NCBI GenBank assembly: GCA_021734905.1
Contig: JAIPIB010000008.1
Location: forward strand, 1-31,742
Direction of reading: 5' to 3'
Length of the DNA: 31,742 bases
Source of the DNA: Minisyncoccota bacterium
GTDB taxonomy: Bacteria; Patescibacteria; Paceibacteria; UBA9973; UBA918
This document shows, in pieces, positions 19,914 through 28,065 of this stretch. A program made the translations under genes and the position numbers. Each line of letters opens with the position of its first letter. Position 1 is the first letter of the stretch. The notes below the pieces were generated by a model, which worked only from the letters and a program-made list of their open reading frames with translations, was not told where the DNA came from and did no database searches.

Positions 19914-21161
19914 TTATCGATCTTTCCAAAGATAGACTCGGTCGTTTTTCCGTATCCTTTCGGTTACCGGTAATGTAACAATGTCTCCTTTTTCTCCCTG
20001 AGTGATAGGGTTTTGTTTAGCGTCACGAAGCTCATTGATCACTGACGAATATACTCCTGTTGTCTGTCCTATGATTTTAATCTCATCACTTATCTTGAGA
20101 CCCTCAGCGTTAAGTGAGATTTCGACAACACCAGCTTTCACATAATACTTCTCTACGATACCAACGAGTATTTTTTCCTTAGTGGCCTGTGAGCCATGAG
20201 TATTGCTATATGCATCTTGTTCTTGTCCGAGATAATAGTTTCCGTGGGACAGGTTGCGATTGTAGACAGTTTTTAGTGAATCAAAATATTCTTCAATTTT
20301 TTCTTTTGTATACGTAGCGTGTGTAATGTCATTGAGAGCTTGTTTGTATGCACGAGTTACTATTTCAACATATTCTGGTGCTCTTCCACGACCTTCGATC
20401 TTAAATACCTGTACTCCGGCATTGAGGAGTTCAGGTATTTTATCAATCATACAGATATCCGCAGCACTCATGACATATTGATTATCGAGAACGAGTTCTT
20501 TACCTGTCTCAATGTCGGTCACCTTGTATGCACGACGACAGTTTTGCCTACATGCCCCACGGTTTGCAGAAGAATTGTCAGTATAGAGACTCATAAAACA
20601 TCTTCCAGACTGTGCGACACAAAGTGCTCCGTGTACGAAGGCTTCGATTTCTATAAGTCTACCCTCATTTCCCAAAAGATTTTCCTCTCGGATTTTATCT
20701 GCGATCACTTTGATTTGATTGAGGGTGAGCTCACGTGCGAGAACGACTCGGTTGGTAAGTGGCGCAAAAAATTTAAGAGAATCATAATTTGAGACAGAAA
20801 ATTGTACTGAAACATGCACCGGCATTTTTACTCGATTACAATATTGTAGTGTTGCAAAGTCAAAACCAATGATTGCATCAACACCATTTTCTTTTGCAGC
20901 GTCGACAATTTTTTCCATGAGTCGTGTGTCGTGATCATACAAAAGTGTATTTACGACGAGATACGCTTTAATCTTATTTTTGTGACAGATATCCGCAACA
21001 TTTTTAATGTCCGCAAGCGTCATGTTGTCTGCTGCGCGAGAACGCATATTGAGTTGCGTAACCCCAAAATAGATACTATCGCACCCGCCTTGTATAGCGG
21101 CGGCAAGGCTTTCAAAACTGCCTGCAGGAGACATTATCTCTGCTTCGTGAGGTTTAATCAT
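19914..21161 (-). CDS. U32-family (peptidase U32/TrhP-RlhA-like) protein
   Basis: The 415-residue protein has the U32 signature EAFVHGALCVAQSGRC (about 173-188) and four conserved cysteines (C181, C188, C204, C208), which bind a [4Fe-4S] cluster in studied members. An N-terminal TIM-barrel-like region (SPAGSFESLAAAIQGGCDSIYFG) precedes it, and a C-terminal beta domain (about 335-415) follows. Despite the peptidase name, E. coli members TrhP and RlhA hydroxylate tRNA (U34) and 23S rRNA; a tRNA or rRNA hydroxylation role is most likely here, and I cannot tell which. ATG 21161 is preferred over the frame opening at 21194 because TACACT (minus strand, 21170-21175) lies 8 nt upstream, giving a leaderless mRNA. 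The ferredoxin gene follows. Confidence 0.88.
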   Translation of the reverse strand: MIKPHEAEIMSPAGSFESLAAAIQGGCDSIYFGVTQLNMRSRAADNMTLADIKNVADICHKNKIKAYLVVNTLLYDHDTRLMEKIVDAAKENGVDAIIGFDFATLQYCNRVKMPVHVSVQFSVSNYDSLKFFAPLTNRVVLARELTLNQIKVIADKIREENLLGNEGRLIEIEAFVHGALCVAQSGRCFMSLYTDNSSANRGACRQNCRRAYKVTDIETGKELVLDNQYVMSAADICMIDKIPELLNAGVQVFKIEGRGRAPEYVEIVTRAYKQALNDITHATYTKEKIEEYFDSLKTVYNRNLSHGNYYLGQEQDAYSNTHGSQATKEKILVGIVEKYYVKAGVVEISLNAEGLKISDEIKIIGQTTGVYSSVINELRDAKQNPITQGEKGDIVTLPVTERIRKNDRVYLWKDR

Positions 21162-21314
21162 AGAAAAAAAGTGTACTTTGAATCCCACTAACAATCAAGG
21201 TATGTTACCTCGGAAGCTCAGGCTCTGGAGTGATTCGGAGCGAGTTTTTGGACAATGTGTAACTTAAACGTGTATACTTTCTGTATTAATTAATCAGTGA
21301 AATATTGGTAAAAT

Positions 21315-21680
21315 ATGTTTGAGTTTCATAAAGAGATTTCAAGTGAAGAGATTAAGGAATTAGATGATTTGGTAAAATCAATTTCAGAACTTTTGGGAGA
21401 AGATTTCACTATCGAGATTATTGACGGAACATATCAAATTGATGGAAATAGATTGACATTAACGTTTACGATTGATGAAGGAATGTTTGAAATTCGAAGT
21501 ATTGATACACATGGAAATTCGGGCACAGGAAGCGAAATTGTTGATGTAATCCATGAGTATGCAGATGAGCACGAGTTGAGTGTGATGGCGAGCAACGTTG
21601 TTGATTCAGCGAGGGGTTTTTGGGAAGGAATGGGATACCAAGAAGGGAGTAACGACGATGAATTTTTTCGTCCTGAATAG
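21315..21680 (+). CDS. GNAT-like protein (hypothetical)
   Basis: The 121-residue protein is acidic and soluble. Its C-terminal half reads GSEIVDVIHEYADEHELSVMASNVVDSARGFWEGMGY, which resembles the last helix-strand unit of GNAT acetyltransferases (residues before A-x-x-F-W-x-x-M-G-F/Y). The usual Q/R-x-x-G-x-G/A acetyl-CoA loop is reduced to GNSGTGSE (about 67-74). It could be a minimal or degenerate acetyltransferase; the target is unknown. TATACT at 21273-21278 may be its -10, giving a leader of about 30 nt, and TAAAAT directly before the ATG is an alternative. No SD is seen. Confidence 0.6.
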   Translation: MFEFHKEISSEEIKELDDLVKSISELLGEDFTIEIIDGTYQIDGNRLTLTFTIDEGMFEIRSIDTHGNSGTGSEIVDVIHEYADEHELSVMASNVVDSARGFWEGMGYQEGSNDDEFFRPE

Positions 21681-22096
21681 TGATTTCGAACGGTCCATAT
21701 TTGTATTGCTAGAATAGGTTTTTGAAATCAAAAATAAACGTTTATTTGAGGTTTCGAACAGTATTTTGAACATACTTGTCCTCATACTTATGCACGTTGT
21801 TATCCACCACATATACACAGAATAGCGTATTACAAGAGTTTTTTGACTACATAAAAAAGTACTTGACGTGATTTTTGTGTGTGGGAAGCTGTATATATCT
21901 TCCGAATGTGGTGATTTTCTTCACATAATTCAAGCACTTGTATAGAGTGTAGGTTCGGGAGATAAGGCTCTACGTTGTATAAGAAAAAACCGCCAAGCCG
22001 TTGGCGGTTTTTTCGTGCTCAGAACATCGACTGTTTCAATTATGAACAGGAGGCTTCGACGGGGGAGTAATAATTACTACGTTCATTAATTCCTCC
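21681..22096. other. Intergenic region with terminator and possible small RNA
   Basis: No protein gene is supported. A perfect terminator lies at 21984-22013 (AAAAAACCGCCA/TGGCGGTTTTTT), over 300 bp past the GNAT-like stop. TATAGA near 21940 and TTGACG near 21863 are possible promoter parts, so a short RNA of roughly 50-130 nt could end here. A lone DnaA-box-like TTATCCACC occurs near 21799. The promoter pieces do not form a well-spaced pair. Confidence 0.35.
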
Positions 22097-23017
22097 TCAT
22101 TTCGTTTTTAGATGGACATAGATATCCTCAAGAGCACGCACAGCGTCACCTGCAGAAATATTGTTCTGATGATATTTAATGTTTGTACAGTCACCAGCAG
22201 CCCAGATTCCAGGGACATTAGTTTGTTGTGTCCATGGATCAATCTTGATTCGTTTATAATCATCAAGTTCGACAAGATCAGCAACATAATCAGTGCTTGG
22301 AACAAGACCAATTTCGACGAAGACTCCTGTTGCACTGAGGATGTGATCTTCTCCAGCTGTATCTTCATAGACAACGCCACTGACAAAGGTATCCCCAAGA
22401 ATTTCTTTTGTCTTTGCATTTAAGATACCAGTCATGTTTGGGTGTGAGAGTACCTTTTCAACTGTCACTGGGTCTGCCTTGTATGCGTCTCCATGATGAA
22501 GGAGTGTAACACTCTTTGTATATGCAAGGAGTTGTGCAGCAGTTTCAAACCCTGCATTACCACCACCAATAACGACGACATCTTGTCCACTAAACATTGG
22601 TCCATCACACGTTGCACAGTAGGTAAGACCTTTCTGATCAAAAGTCTCGGCTCCAGGAACTGTAAGTTTTCGTCGAACTGAACCAGTTGCAACAAGTACA
22701 GAGCGGGACTCATGCGTACTTCCGTCATTAAGAGTTACACGGAACCCTGAGTCACTTTTTGAAATATTTTTTACAAGATTATTGTCTAAAATAGTTACAA
22801 ACTCCCCAGCGTAGGCTTTTAAATGATCTTCAAGACTTTTTGCAAGCTCATTTCCTGAAATGCTTATTGTGCCAATCCAGTTTTGAATATCAGGAGAGAC
22901 AGTGCTCTGCCCACCCCATTCTTTTGTAATTAAGAGTGTAGAAAGTTGCTTTCGTGAAGCATAGACACCAGCTGAAATTCCAGCAGGTCCTCCACCAATT
23001 ATAATTAAATCGTACAT
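22097..23017 (-). CDS. trxB: Thioredoxin reductase-like flavoprotein
   Basis: The 306-residue protein has the TrxR fold: FAD-binding GGGPAGIS (8-15), the redox motif C134-A-T-C137 within YCATCDGP, a second dinucleotide-binding motif GGGNAGFE (151-158) and the C-terminal AAGDCTN with its FAD-contacting region. It is expected to reduce thioredoxin, NrdH or a glutaredoxin-like partner such as the one at 841-1077. The NADPH phosphate-binding HRRxxxR motif of TrxB is absent: the segment reads LLHHGDAYKAD (172-182), closer to AhpF-type NADH enzymes as I recall them. ATG 23017 has no SD. ftsZ lies upstream on the same strand but is separated by 480 bp of repeats and hairpins. Confidence 0.85.
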   Translation of the reverse strand: MYDLIIIGGGPAGISAGVYASRKQLSTLLITKEWGGQSTVSPDIQNWIGTISISGNELAKSLEDHLKAYAGEFVTILDNNLVKNISKSDSGFRVTLNDGSTHESRSVLVATGSVRRKLTVPGAETFDQKGLTYCATCDGPMFSGQDVVVIGGGNAGFETAAQLLAYTKSVTLLHHGDAYKADPVTVEKVLSHPNMTGILNAKTKEILGDTFVSGVVYEDTAGEDHILSATGVFVEIGLVPSTDYVADLVELDDYKRIKIDPWTQQTNVPGIWAAGDCTNIKYHQNNISAGDAVRALEDIYVHLKTK

Positions 23018-23088
23018 GAGAAAAATGAAATTAAATGAAAAAATAGTGCTCCGTTAAGGAGCGTACAAGAGCTATTCTACCGCAGATA

Positions 23089-23130
23089 GTCAAAACGACA
23101 AAACCCCTGATGGGGTTTTGTCGTTTTGAC
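23089..23130. terminator. 19-bp perfect hairpin between repeat block and trxB
   Basis: GTCAAAACGACAAAACCCC and its exact complement around a TGAT loop. A and T tracts within the arms make it terminator-like in both directions. Confidence 0.7.
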
Positions 23131-23197
23131 TTCGGATAGTACTGAATATTACAAAACGTGTTTTATTCAATGTAGAACGACGAAGGAAAGCTAGAAC

Positions 23198-23457
23198 TGG
23201 TCACAAGTTTGTAATTCACTTCGTTCATAACAACTCGCAACCCCACCTCGCTGGTTCAGGACATTATAAATAGTCCTTCACATCGCTCCGGTTCGCTGTT
23301 CCACATTTTTGCATTATCCAGACTTATTTAAGCTTGGATCTACGCAAAAATGCTGGTACTGTTCCTTACAGGAACTGTTCAAGTTATCGATATTTTACTT
23401 CGATATACATCTCGAAAATATCAGTTAACCTCCTGAAAAGTGCCCCGCACTTTTCAG
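23198..23457. repeat. Composite hairpin repeat between ftsZ and trxB
   Basis: TGGTCACAAGTTT (23198-23210), loop motif TTCACTTCGTTC (inverse of GAACGAAGTGAA), ACTCGCAACCCCACCTCG (23233-23250) and a hairpin around AGGAC/GTCCT form the third copy of the 9786-9890 block. GTTCCT-TAC-AGGAAC (23361-23375) is the GTA-loop hairpin on the minus strand. 23383-23429 (GTTATCGATATTTT / AAAATATCAGTTAAC) is the long hairpin, followed by CTGAAAAGTGC/GCACTTTTCAG (23433-23457). No gene is supported in 23018-23499. Confidence 0.75.
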
Positions 23458-23483
23458 CCCCATTCGTACCGACTAGGGCGCCC

Positions 23484-23513
23484 CAAAACTAAAATAATAT
23501 TATTTTAGTTTTG
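23484..23513. terminator. 30-bp palindrome at the ftsZ stop codon
   Basis: CAAAACTAAAATAAT and its exact complement, overlapping the last codons and stop of ftsZ. It may terminate or stabilise the ftsZ mRNA, though GC content in the stem is low. Confidence 0.5.
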
Positions 23514-24732
23514 ACCTGCGCAGGAACGCAGGTACGGCGCCCCAGTCGTCATCATTTTCTTCATCAATTTGATCTACTGGTTTTGGTTCTTTCTGAACTT
23601 GTTGTTGAGTTTCCTCACGAGTGGTTATTGCATCATCTTTTTTTTCCGTTGAAGTCTGTACTGAATTTGAGCCGATTGAATTAAAAATTCTTCCTCGGAG
23701 AGGTTCTTTTTCCTCAGCTGAAGCTTGTGGAGCTCGATCAAGATTTCGCATTATAGGAATTTGGTGGTTACTGTCTGTTTCCGGAAAACCAGTCGCAATG
23801 ACCGTAACTCGGATCTCATTCTTTTTGAGTTTTTCATCCTTGATAGCTCCAAAAATAACCTTTGCATGTGGGTCGATTGATTCAGTTATGATGCGAGCCG
23901 CATCTTGAATTTCAAGCATTCCAAGGTCGTCACCTCCGGCGATTGCAAAGAGAACACCCTTTGCTCCAGTGATTGATACTTCGAGAAGGGGAGAGTTGAT
24001 GGCAAGTCGAGCGGCTTCTTCAGCTCGTTTCTCACCTGTCGAGAGGCCAACTCCCATGAGTGCAGATCCTGCGTTTTCCATAACGCTTCTAATATCAGCA
24101 AAGTCGACATTGATGATACCGGGCATGGTAATTAGGTCAGAAATACCTTCGACTGCTTGTTTAAGCACATTATCGCAGAGTTCAAAGGCCAATTGGACAC
24201 TTGTCTCACGATCAACAATTGCTAGGAGGCGATCGTTCGGGATGGTGATGAGAGCATCAACTTCTTTCTTGAGTTCCTCGATACCTTGTAGTGCAAGTCG
24301 CATACGCTCTTGCCCCTCAAAGAGAAATGGTTTTGTAACGACACCGACAGTGAGTGCTCCTGTTTCTCGAGCAATTTTTGCAACAGTCGGCGCAGCACCT
24401 GTACCAGTTCCACCTCCCATACCACCAGTAATGAAAATCATATCAGAACCTTTGATTGCGTTTGCAATTTCTTCGCGGGTTTCTTCTGCTGCACGGCGGC
24501 CCATGTCTGGGTTTCCTCCTGCACCAAGTCCACGAGTGAGATTCTTTCCAATGTTTATTTTCTTCTTTGCGAGAGAGTGGTGGAGATCCTGAGCGTCACT
24601 GTTAATTGCAATGAATTCAACGCCCTTAACTTTTGCAGAAATCATGTGGTTGACTGCATTGCTTCCAGAGCCACCGACACCAACTACTCGAATGCGAGCA
24701 AAAGATTCAACGTCTGTTTTTATGTGTTCCAT
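23500..24732 (-). CDS. ftsZ: Cell division protein FtsZ
   Basis: The 410-residue tubulin homologue has the GTP-binding signature GGGTGTG (106-112), GVGGSGSNAVN (18-28), the T7 loop region (NVDFADIRSVM) with catalytic aspartates, a variable linker (about 330-395, rich in E, Q and K) and the C-terminal peptide VPAFLRRSKLK, which matches the FtsA-binding tail (PAFLRR). It forms the cytokinetic ring with FtsA, encoded 162 bp upstream on the same strand. The 24733-24894 gap contains TATAAA-like sequence (near 24775) and probably a separate ftsZ promoter. No SD precedes the ATG. Confidence 0.97.
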   Translation of the reverse strand: MEHIKTDVESFARIRVVGVGGSGSNAVNHMISAKVKGVEFIAINSDAQDLHHSLAKKKINIGKNLTRGLGAGGNPDMGRRAAEETREEIANAIKGSDMIFITGGMGGGTGTGAAPTVAKIARETGALTVGVVTKPFLFEGQERMRLALQGIEELKKEVDALITIPNDRLLAIVDRETSVQLAFELCDNVLKQAVEGISDLITMPGIINVDFADIRSVMENAGSALMGVGLSTGEKRAEEAARLAINSPLLEVSITGAKGVLFAIAGGDDLGMLEIQDAARIITESIDPHAKVIFGAIKDEKLKKNEIRVTVIATGFPETDSNHQIPIMRNLDRAPQASAEEKEPLRGRIFNSIGSNSVQTSTEKKDDAITTREETQQQVQKEPKPVDQIDEENDDDWGAVPAFLRRSKLK

Positions 24733-24894
24733 ACAAAAATAATTTATGCGCTACACCCCCATGGTTGCATCACTTTATAATAACGTAGCACTATCATACA
24801 GTGCATAAAAATATATGTCACTATATTGACAAAAATGACATTCGTGCGATTGTTTTTATAAAAAAAGATGGTGCTATTGTGGCTGAGTAGCAAC

Positions 24895-26070
24895 CTACGG
24901 AAGAAATTGTTTGAACCAATTGAGAATTGAACTGCCTGTATGACGTGCTAGATTTATGCCACTTTCTTCCTCTGTTCCAGTCATTCCCCAGATACAGAGT
25001 CCGTATCCAACTGCCCAAGAAGCATCGCGAACTTTACCGTTTTGCCCAGGATCAAGTGTTGCAATTTTTGAAGGGAGACGGAGTGCTGCTCGAGCAAGGT
25101 CTTGTACAGTCGTAATTCCTGAACCTCCTCCAGTAAGGATGACACCGGCAGGAAGGAGTCCATCTCGCTTCATTTTTCGTAGATGATCATCAATAAGTTC
25201 AAAGATATCAGAGAATCGTGCTGAAATAATTTCGTCAAGCTTTTTCTTTGAATAGGGGACATTCGTCATTCCTCCACGCTTGATTCGTTCAGCTTCATCA
25301 AGAGTGATTTTTAAACCAAGTGCGATGTCATTTGTTATGTCGTTTGAACCAAGAGGAAATACCTTGACCGAGGTTGGCGTATTATTTTCAAAAACGACTA
25401 TTGAGACAGTCTCGGCGCCGATATTTGCAAGGACACATCCTGCTCGTTTCTGTGCCTTGGTGAGCATAACGAGGCTTCCTGCGAGTGGTGATGCCATGAT
25501 GTCGTCTACCTTGATGCCGATGCTTTCAATTGCTGCCACGAGGTCATTGAGATGATGTTCAAAAGCTGTTACAAAGAGGACATCAACTTCGAGTTTTGTA
25601 CCCTTAAGGTCGTGTGGACGACCATGGACACGCTCACCATCAACTGTGAACTGGAGCGGTATTGCGTGGAGTATCTTTTTGTTAGGGATCTTATCCTGAA
25701 TGAATTCCTCACTCGTTTGAACAGCCTTATCGACATCAGCTTGTGTGATAACTGAGTCGGCTCGTGACGTAATTGCTTCGCCGTGAGAATGCACCTCATC
25801 AAGTCCGATGCCCCCCATTGAGATGTATGCATGTTTAACCTTCACGCCACTAGCTTTCTCCGCTTGTGCAACAGCGTTTCTCACGCTTCGTGTGACGTCG
25901 CTTTCGTTAATGATATATCCATTACGGAGGCCACGGCTTTCGGCATACCCAGTGCCAATAATTTGCGGGACACCATTCGGATCTTGTGAAGTGGTGGAAT
26001 TGCTACTCGCAATAACAACCTTCACTTGGTAAGTGCCAACATCTATTCCTGTGACGTAATGATGAGCCAT
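24895..26070 (-). CDS. ftsA: Cell division protein FtsA
   Basis: The 391-residue actin-like protein tethers FtsZ to the membrane. Motifs: phosphate-1 loop TGIDVGTYQVKVV (8-20), the 1C domain with HAYISMGG (about 80-87), phosphate-2 loop LANIGAETVSIVVF, the connect/adenosine region GVILTGGGSGI, and a C-terminal amphipathic helix SSILNWFKQFLP that would insert in the inner leaflet. TACAAT (minus strand, 26080-26085) ends 9 nt before the ATG, so the mRNA is nearly leaderless. The ybeY stop lies 42 bp upstream. Confidence 0.95.
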   Translation of the reverse strand: MAHHYVTGIDVGTYQVKVVIASSNSTTSQDPNGVPQIIGTGYAESRGLRNGYIINESDVTRSVRNAVAQAEKASGVKVKHAYISMGGIGLDEVHSHGEAITSRADSVITQADVDKAVQTSEEFIQDKIPNKKILHAIPLQFTVDGERVHGRPHDLKGTKLEVDVLFVTAFEHHLNDLVAAIESIGIKVDDIMASPLAGSLVMLTKAQKRAGCVLANIGAETVSIVVFENNTPTSVKVFPLGSNDITNDIALGLKITLDEAERIKRGGMTNVPYSKKKLDEIISARFSDIFELIDDHLRKMKRDGLLPAGVILTGGGSGITTVQDLARAALRLPSKIATLDPGQNGKVRDASWAVGYGLCIWGMTGTEEESGINLARHTGSSILNWFKQFLP

Positions 26071-26112
26071 ATATAAGAAATTGTATGTGAGAGCAGTTGG
26101 GACTTACTACAC

Positions 26113-26490
26113 TTATTTTAAATTAAATCGTGACGTATACTTTTTTTCAGCTCTATCCATTGTATCCCCGTGTGGGTATCCTTTCAAATGGAGTAACCCG
26201 TGGATAAACAAATATCCTATGTATCCTCGCGGCGTCATCCCATATTTTGAAGACTCGGTCTTCGCTACGACAGGCGTTATGTATATTTCACCGACAGAGT
26301 CAGTAAGAGGGAAAGAAAGTACGTTCGGTGTGTAACTTGCTCCTCTATGCTGTTTATTAAGCTGTTGGGCACGTTTTTTACCAACAAAGGTAAGTGAGAG
26401 AGTATATGATCTACCTAAGACGGCATCTTTCATTTGGTGAAAGTCGAGCTTTGGATATTCGCGTGCGGTTGTAGAGATAATGAGCGACAC
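26113..26490 (-). CDS. ybeY: Endoribonuclease YbeY (rRNA maturation factor)
   Basis: The 125-residue metalloprotein has the YbeY core: LTFVGKKRAQQLNKQHRG, TNVLSFP-like TPNVLSFPL and the zinc motif HGLLHLKGYPHG (three His), where most homologues have GYDH. The following GDTMDRAEKK aligns with the family's M-x-x-x-E tail. YbeY takes part in 16S rRNA 3'-end processing and ribosome quality control. The start is GTG at 26490, not ATG; TACACT (minus strand, 26497-26502) lies only 6 nt upstream, predicting a leaderless GTG-start mRNA, which is rare. It sits between rpsU and ftsA. Confidence 0.92.
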   Translation of the reverse strand: MSLIISTTAREYPKLDFHQMKDAVLGRSYTLSLTFVGKKRAQQLNKQHRGASYTPNVLSFPLTDSVGEIYITPVVAKTESSKYGMTPRGYIGYLFIHGLLHLKGYPHGDTMDRAEKKYTSRFNLK

Positions 26491-26524
26491 ACAGGAAGTG
26501 TAGCATATGTGAGAAAACGTCTAT

Positions 26525-26554
26525 ATAAAAAATAATCCCCTGACGGGGGATTAT
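26525..26554 (-). terminator. Terminator at the end of rpsU
   Basis: Stem ATAATCCCC/GGGGATTAT overlapping the rpsU stop, followed on the minus strand by ATTTTTTATATA. Confidence 0.85.
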
Positions 26555-26802
26555 CTTGATCTTCGTCCTCGTACTGTTTCTTGAATCTTTCCGAGTTTAA
26601 GTAGTGTCTCGTACTTTACTTTATTTGCAAGTTTCTTAAGTTTTCCAGCTCTGTGTACGAGAGGGGACTTATCTCGTTGGTGGTATCGGTGTTTTCGGAG
26701 TCTATTGAGAACACCTGAACCTTGAACACGTTTTGTAAAACGACGAATAAGGTTCGCTGTGCTTTCTTGATTATTTTTCTTTACTTCTACATTTGTAGCC
26801 AT
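26551..26802 (-). CDS. rpsU: 30S ribosomal protein S21
   Basis: The 83-residue basic protein has the bS21 pattern: MATNVEVKKNNQES, then LIRRFTKRVQGSGVLNRLRKHRY (compare FKR-x-x-x-K-x-G-x-L-x-x-x-R-x-R-x-x-Y), then a long basic helix ending RGRRSR. Length matches longer bS21 forms of CPR. TATTCT (minus strand, 26813-26818) ends 10 nt before the ATG; no SD. The transcript is closed by the terminator at 26525-26554, so ybeY relies on its own leaderless promoter. Confidence 0.93.
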   Translation of the reverse strand: MATNVEVKKNNQESTANLIRRFTKRVQGSGVLNRLRKHRYHQRDKSPLVHRAGKLKKLANKVKYETLLKLGKIQETVRGRRSR

Positions 26803-26864
26803 ATGTCGGGAGAGAATACCATAGGGGTGTTAGTTTTGCAAGCTATCGTGCGCACTGGAAAGGT

Positions 26865-28046
26865 CTAGTGATGGGCTGGGAGGTGTTCCTGAAGGTGCGC
26901 CACAAGTATTGCGGAGGGAATACTTTCTTGGCTTTGGTTATGGAGATCACGCACTATAATATTCCCATCCATGAACTCCTTGTGTCCTAAAATAATAGCG
27001 TAGCGCGCATTTTTTGCCTCAGCATGTCTAAGTTGTTCACCAAGAGAATCACTCATTATGTTTTGATAGACGCATATTCCAGCTCGACGAAGCTCATCTA
27101 TAAGCAGAAGGCTTTTTACTTTAGGTCCGAAGCCAAGTTGTACAAGATACACATCAGGGTTGTGTTTTATTCGTGGAACAGGGATATGAGCGGGTGCTTT
27201 CTTATCTTTTAAGATAAGAACTGCACCGACTGCGGGGATTTTCGATTTGCTCGTTTTTGTAATAAAGGTACTGTATCTACCGCCTCGAATGTAGAGAGGA
27301 TTTTCAGGATCTTTCTCTAGATCCTTGTTCAAGATATCGAAAGCAAAAAGAGCATCTGAGTAACAATCATGGTGTCCAAGAAGACGAGGGTCGATTTCAA
27401 AAGGTGTTTCACTCATATCGAGATACTCAACGATCTCACGAAAATGTTTTCGACTTGCATCAGTAAGATACTCAAGTGGACTTGGGCTCTTTTTAGCAAG
27501 GTCATGGTCTTTCTCAATAAGATGCATGAGAGCCACGAGTGGGTGCTCCTTCATGAGTTCGCGTGCAGCTGGAGGCATCTCATCGAGGCGTTTTCGAAGA
27601 TACGTTGTGAGATCTCTGATGTAGCGTGACGTTGAGTCTGTGTCACCAAGTGAGTTGATCCGTACAATATGATTAATATATCCGAGATCATTAAGGAGAG
27701 ATTGGATCGTTTGGATAAGGAGTGCCTCAGCTATGCTTTTTTTGACGTTGAGAACGTGGAAAGTTACGGCAATATCGCCAGAACGTGGAACTTGCTCTGT
27801 TGTATAAAAAAGGGATGGACCTTCAATACCATTGAGTTTGTGATCAAAGTACGAGCATGCTCCTGAAGTAAGAAGACCATAGAGTGAATCATTTTTGCGA
27901 TTTTGTGCAGTTGCTTTGTGTGATATTCGTGTATCACAATTTTTGCATGCAGACAAAGCCTTCATCTTTTCGAGTGGTGAAAAACCAAAATGGTACGCTG
28001 TATGAGCTGATGATTTTAAAAAGTCTTGTGTTGATACTGCTGGCAT
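26865..28046 (-). CDS. HisRS-like protein lacking key catalytic motifs
   Basis: The 393-residue protein aligns with class II HisRS over its length. NSLGDTDSTSRYIRDLTTYL (131-150) matches the I-x-x-L-G-D segment, and LYIRGGRYSTFI (251-262) and PAVGAVL (271-277) match motif 3 surroundings. A His/Gly/Thr/Pro-type anticodon-binding domain occupies about 297-390. Motif 2 (FRxERPQ) is not recognisable: the region reads LFYTTEQVPRSGD (79-91). The HisA motif RGLDYY is LGHHDCY (223-229), so the catalytic Arg equivalent to E. coli R259 is Gly224. It is therefore probably not an ordinary HisRS. HisZ is unlikely because HisZ lacks the anticodon domain. It starts 19 bp after lepB with TATAAG between. Motif positions are by eye. 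Confidence 0.75.
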   Translation of the reverse strand: MPAVSTQDFLKSSAHTAYHFGFSPLEKMKALSACKNCDTRISHKATAQNRKNDSLYGLLTSGACSYFDHKLNGIEGPSLFYTTEQVPRSGDIAVTFHVLNVKKSIAEALLIQTIQSLLNDLGYINHIVRINSLGDTDSTSRYIRDLTTYLRKRLDEMPPAARELMKEHPLVALMHLIEKDHDLAKKSPSPLEYLTDASRKHFREIVEYLDMSETPFEIDPRLLGHHDCYSDALFAFDILNKDLEKDPENPLYIRGGRYSTFITKTSKSKIPAVGAVLILKDKKAPAHIPVPRIKHNPDVYLVQLGFGPKVKSLLLIDELRRAGICVYQNIMSDSLGEQLRHAEAKNARYAIILGHKEFMDGNIIVRDLHNQSQESIPSAILVAHLQEHLPAHH

Positions 28047-28065
28047 ATTAATTTACACGTTAGAC

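Noticed and set aside
21790..21815. Replication origin, from the DnaA-box-like TTATCCACC
   Set aside because: A single imperfect box, no dnaA or dnaN nearby, no cluster.
23969..24592. 207-residue plus-strand ORF
   Set aside because: Antisense shadow of ftsZ; low-complexity serine/arginine/proline translation, no start signals.
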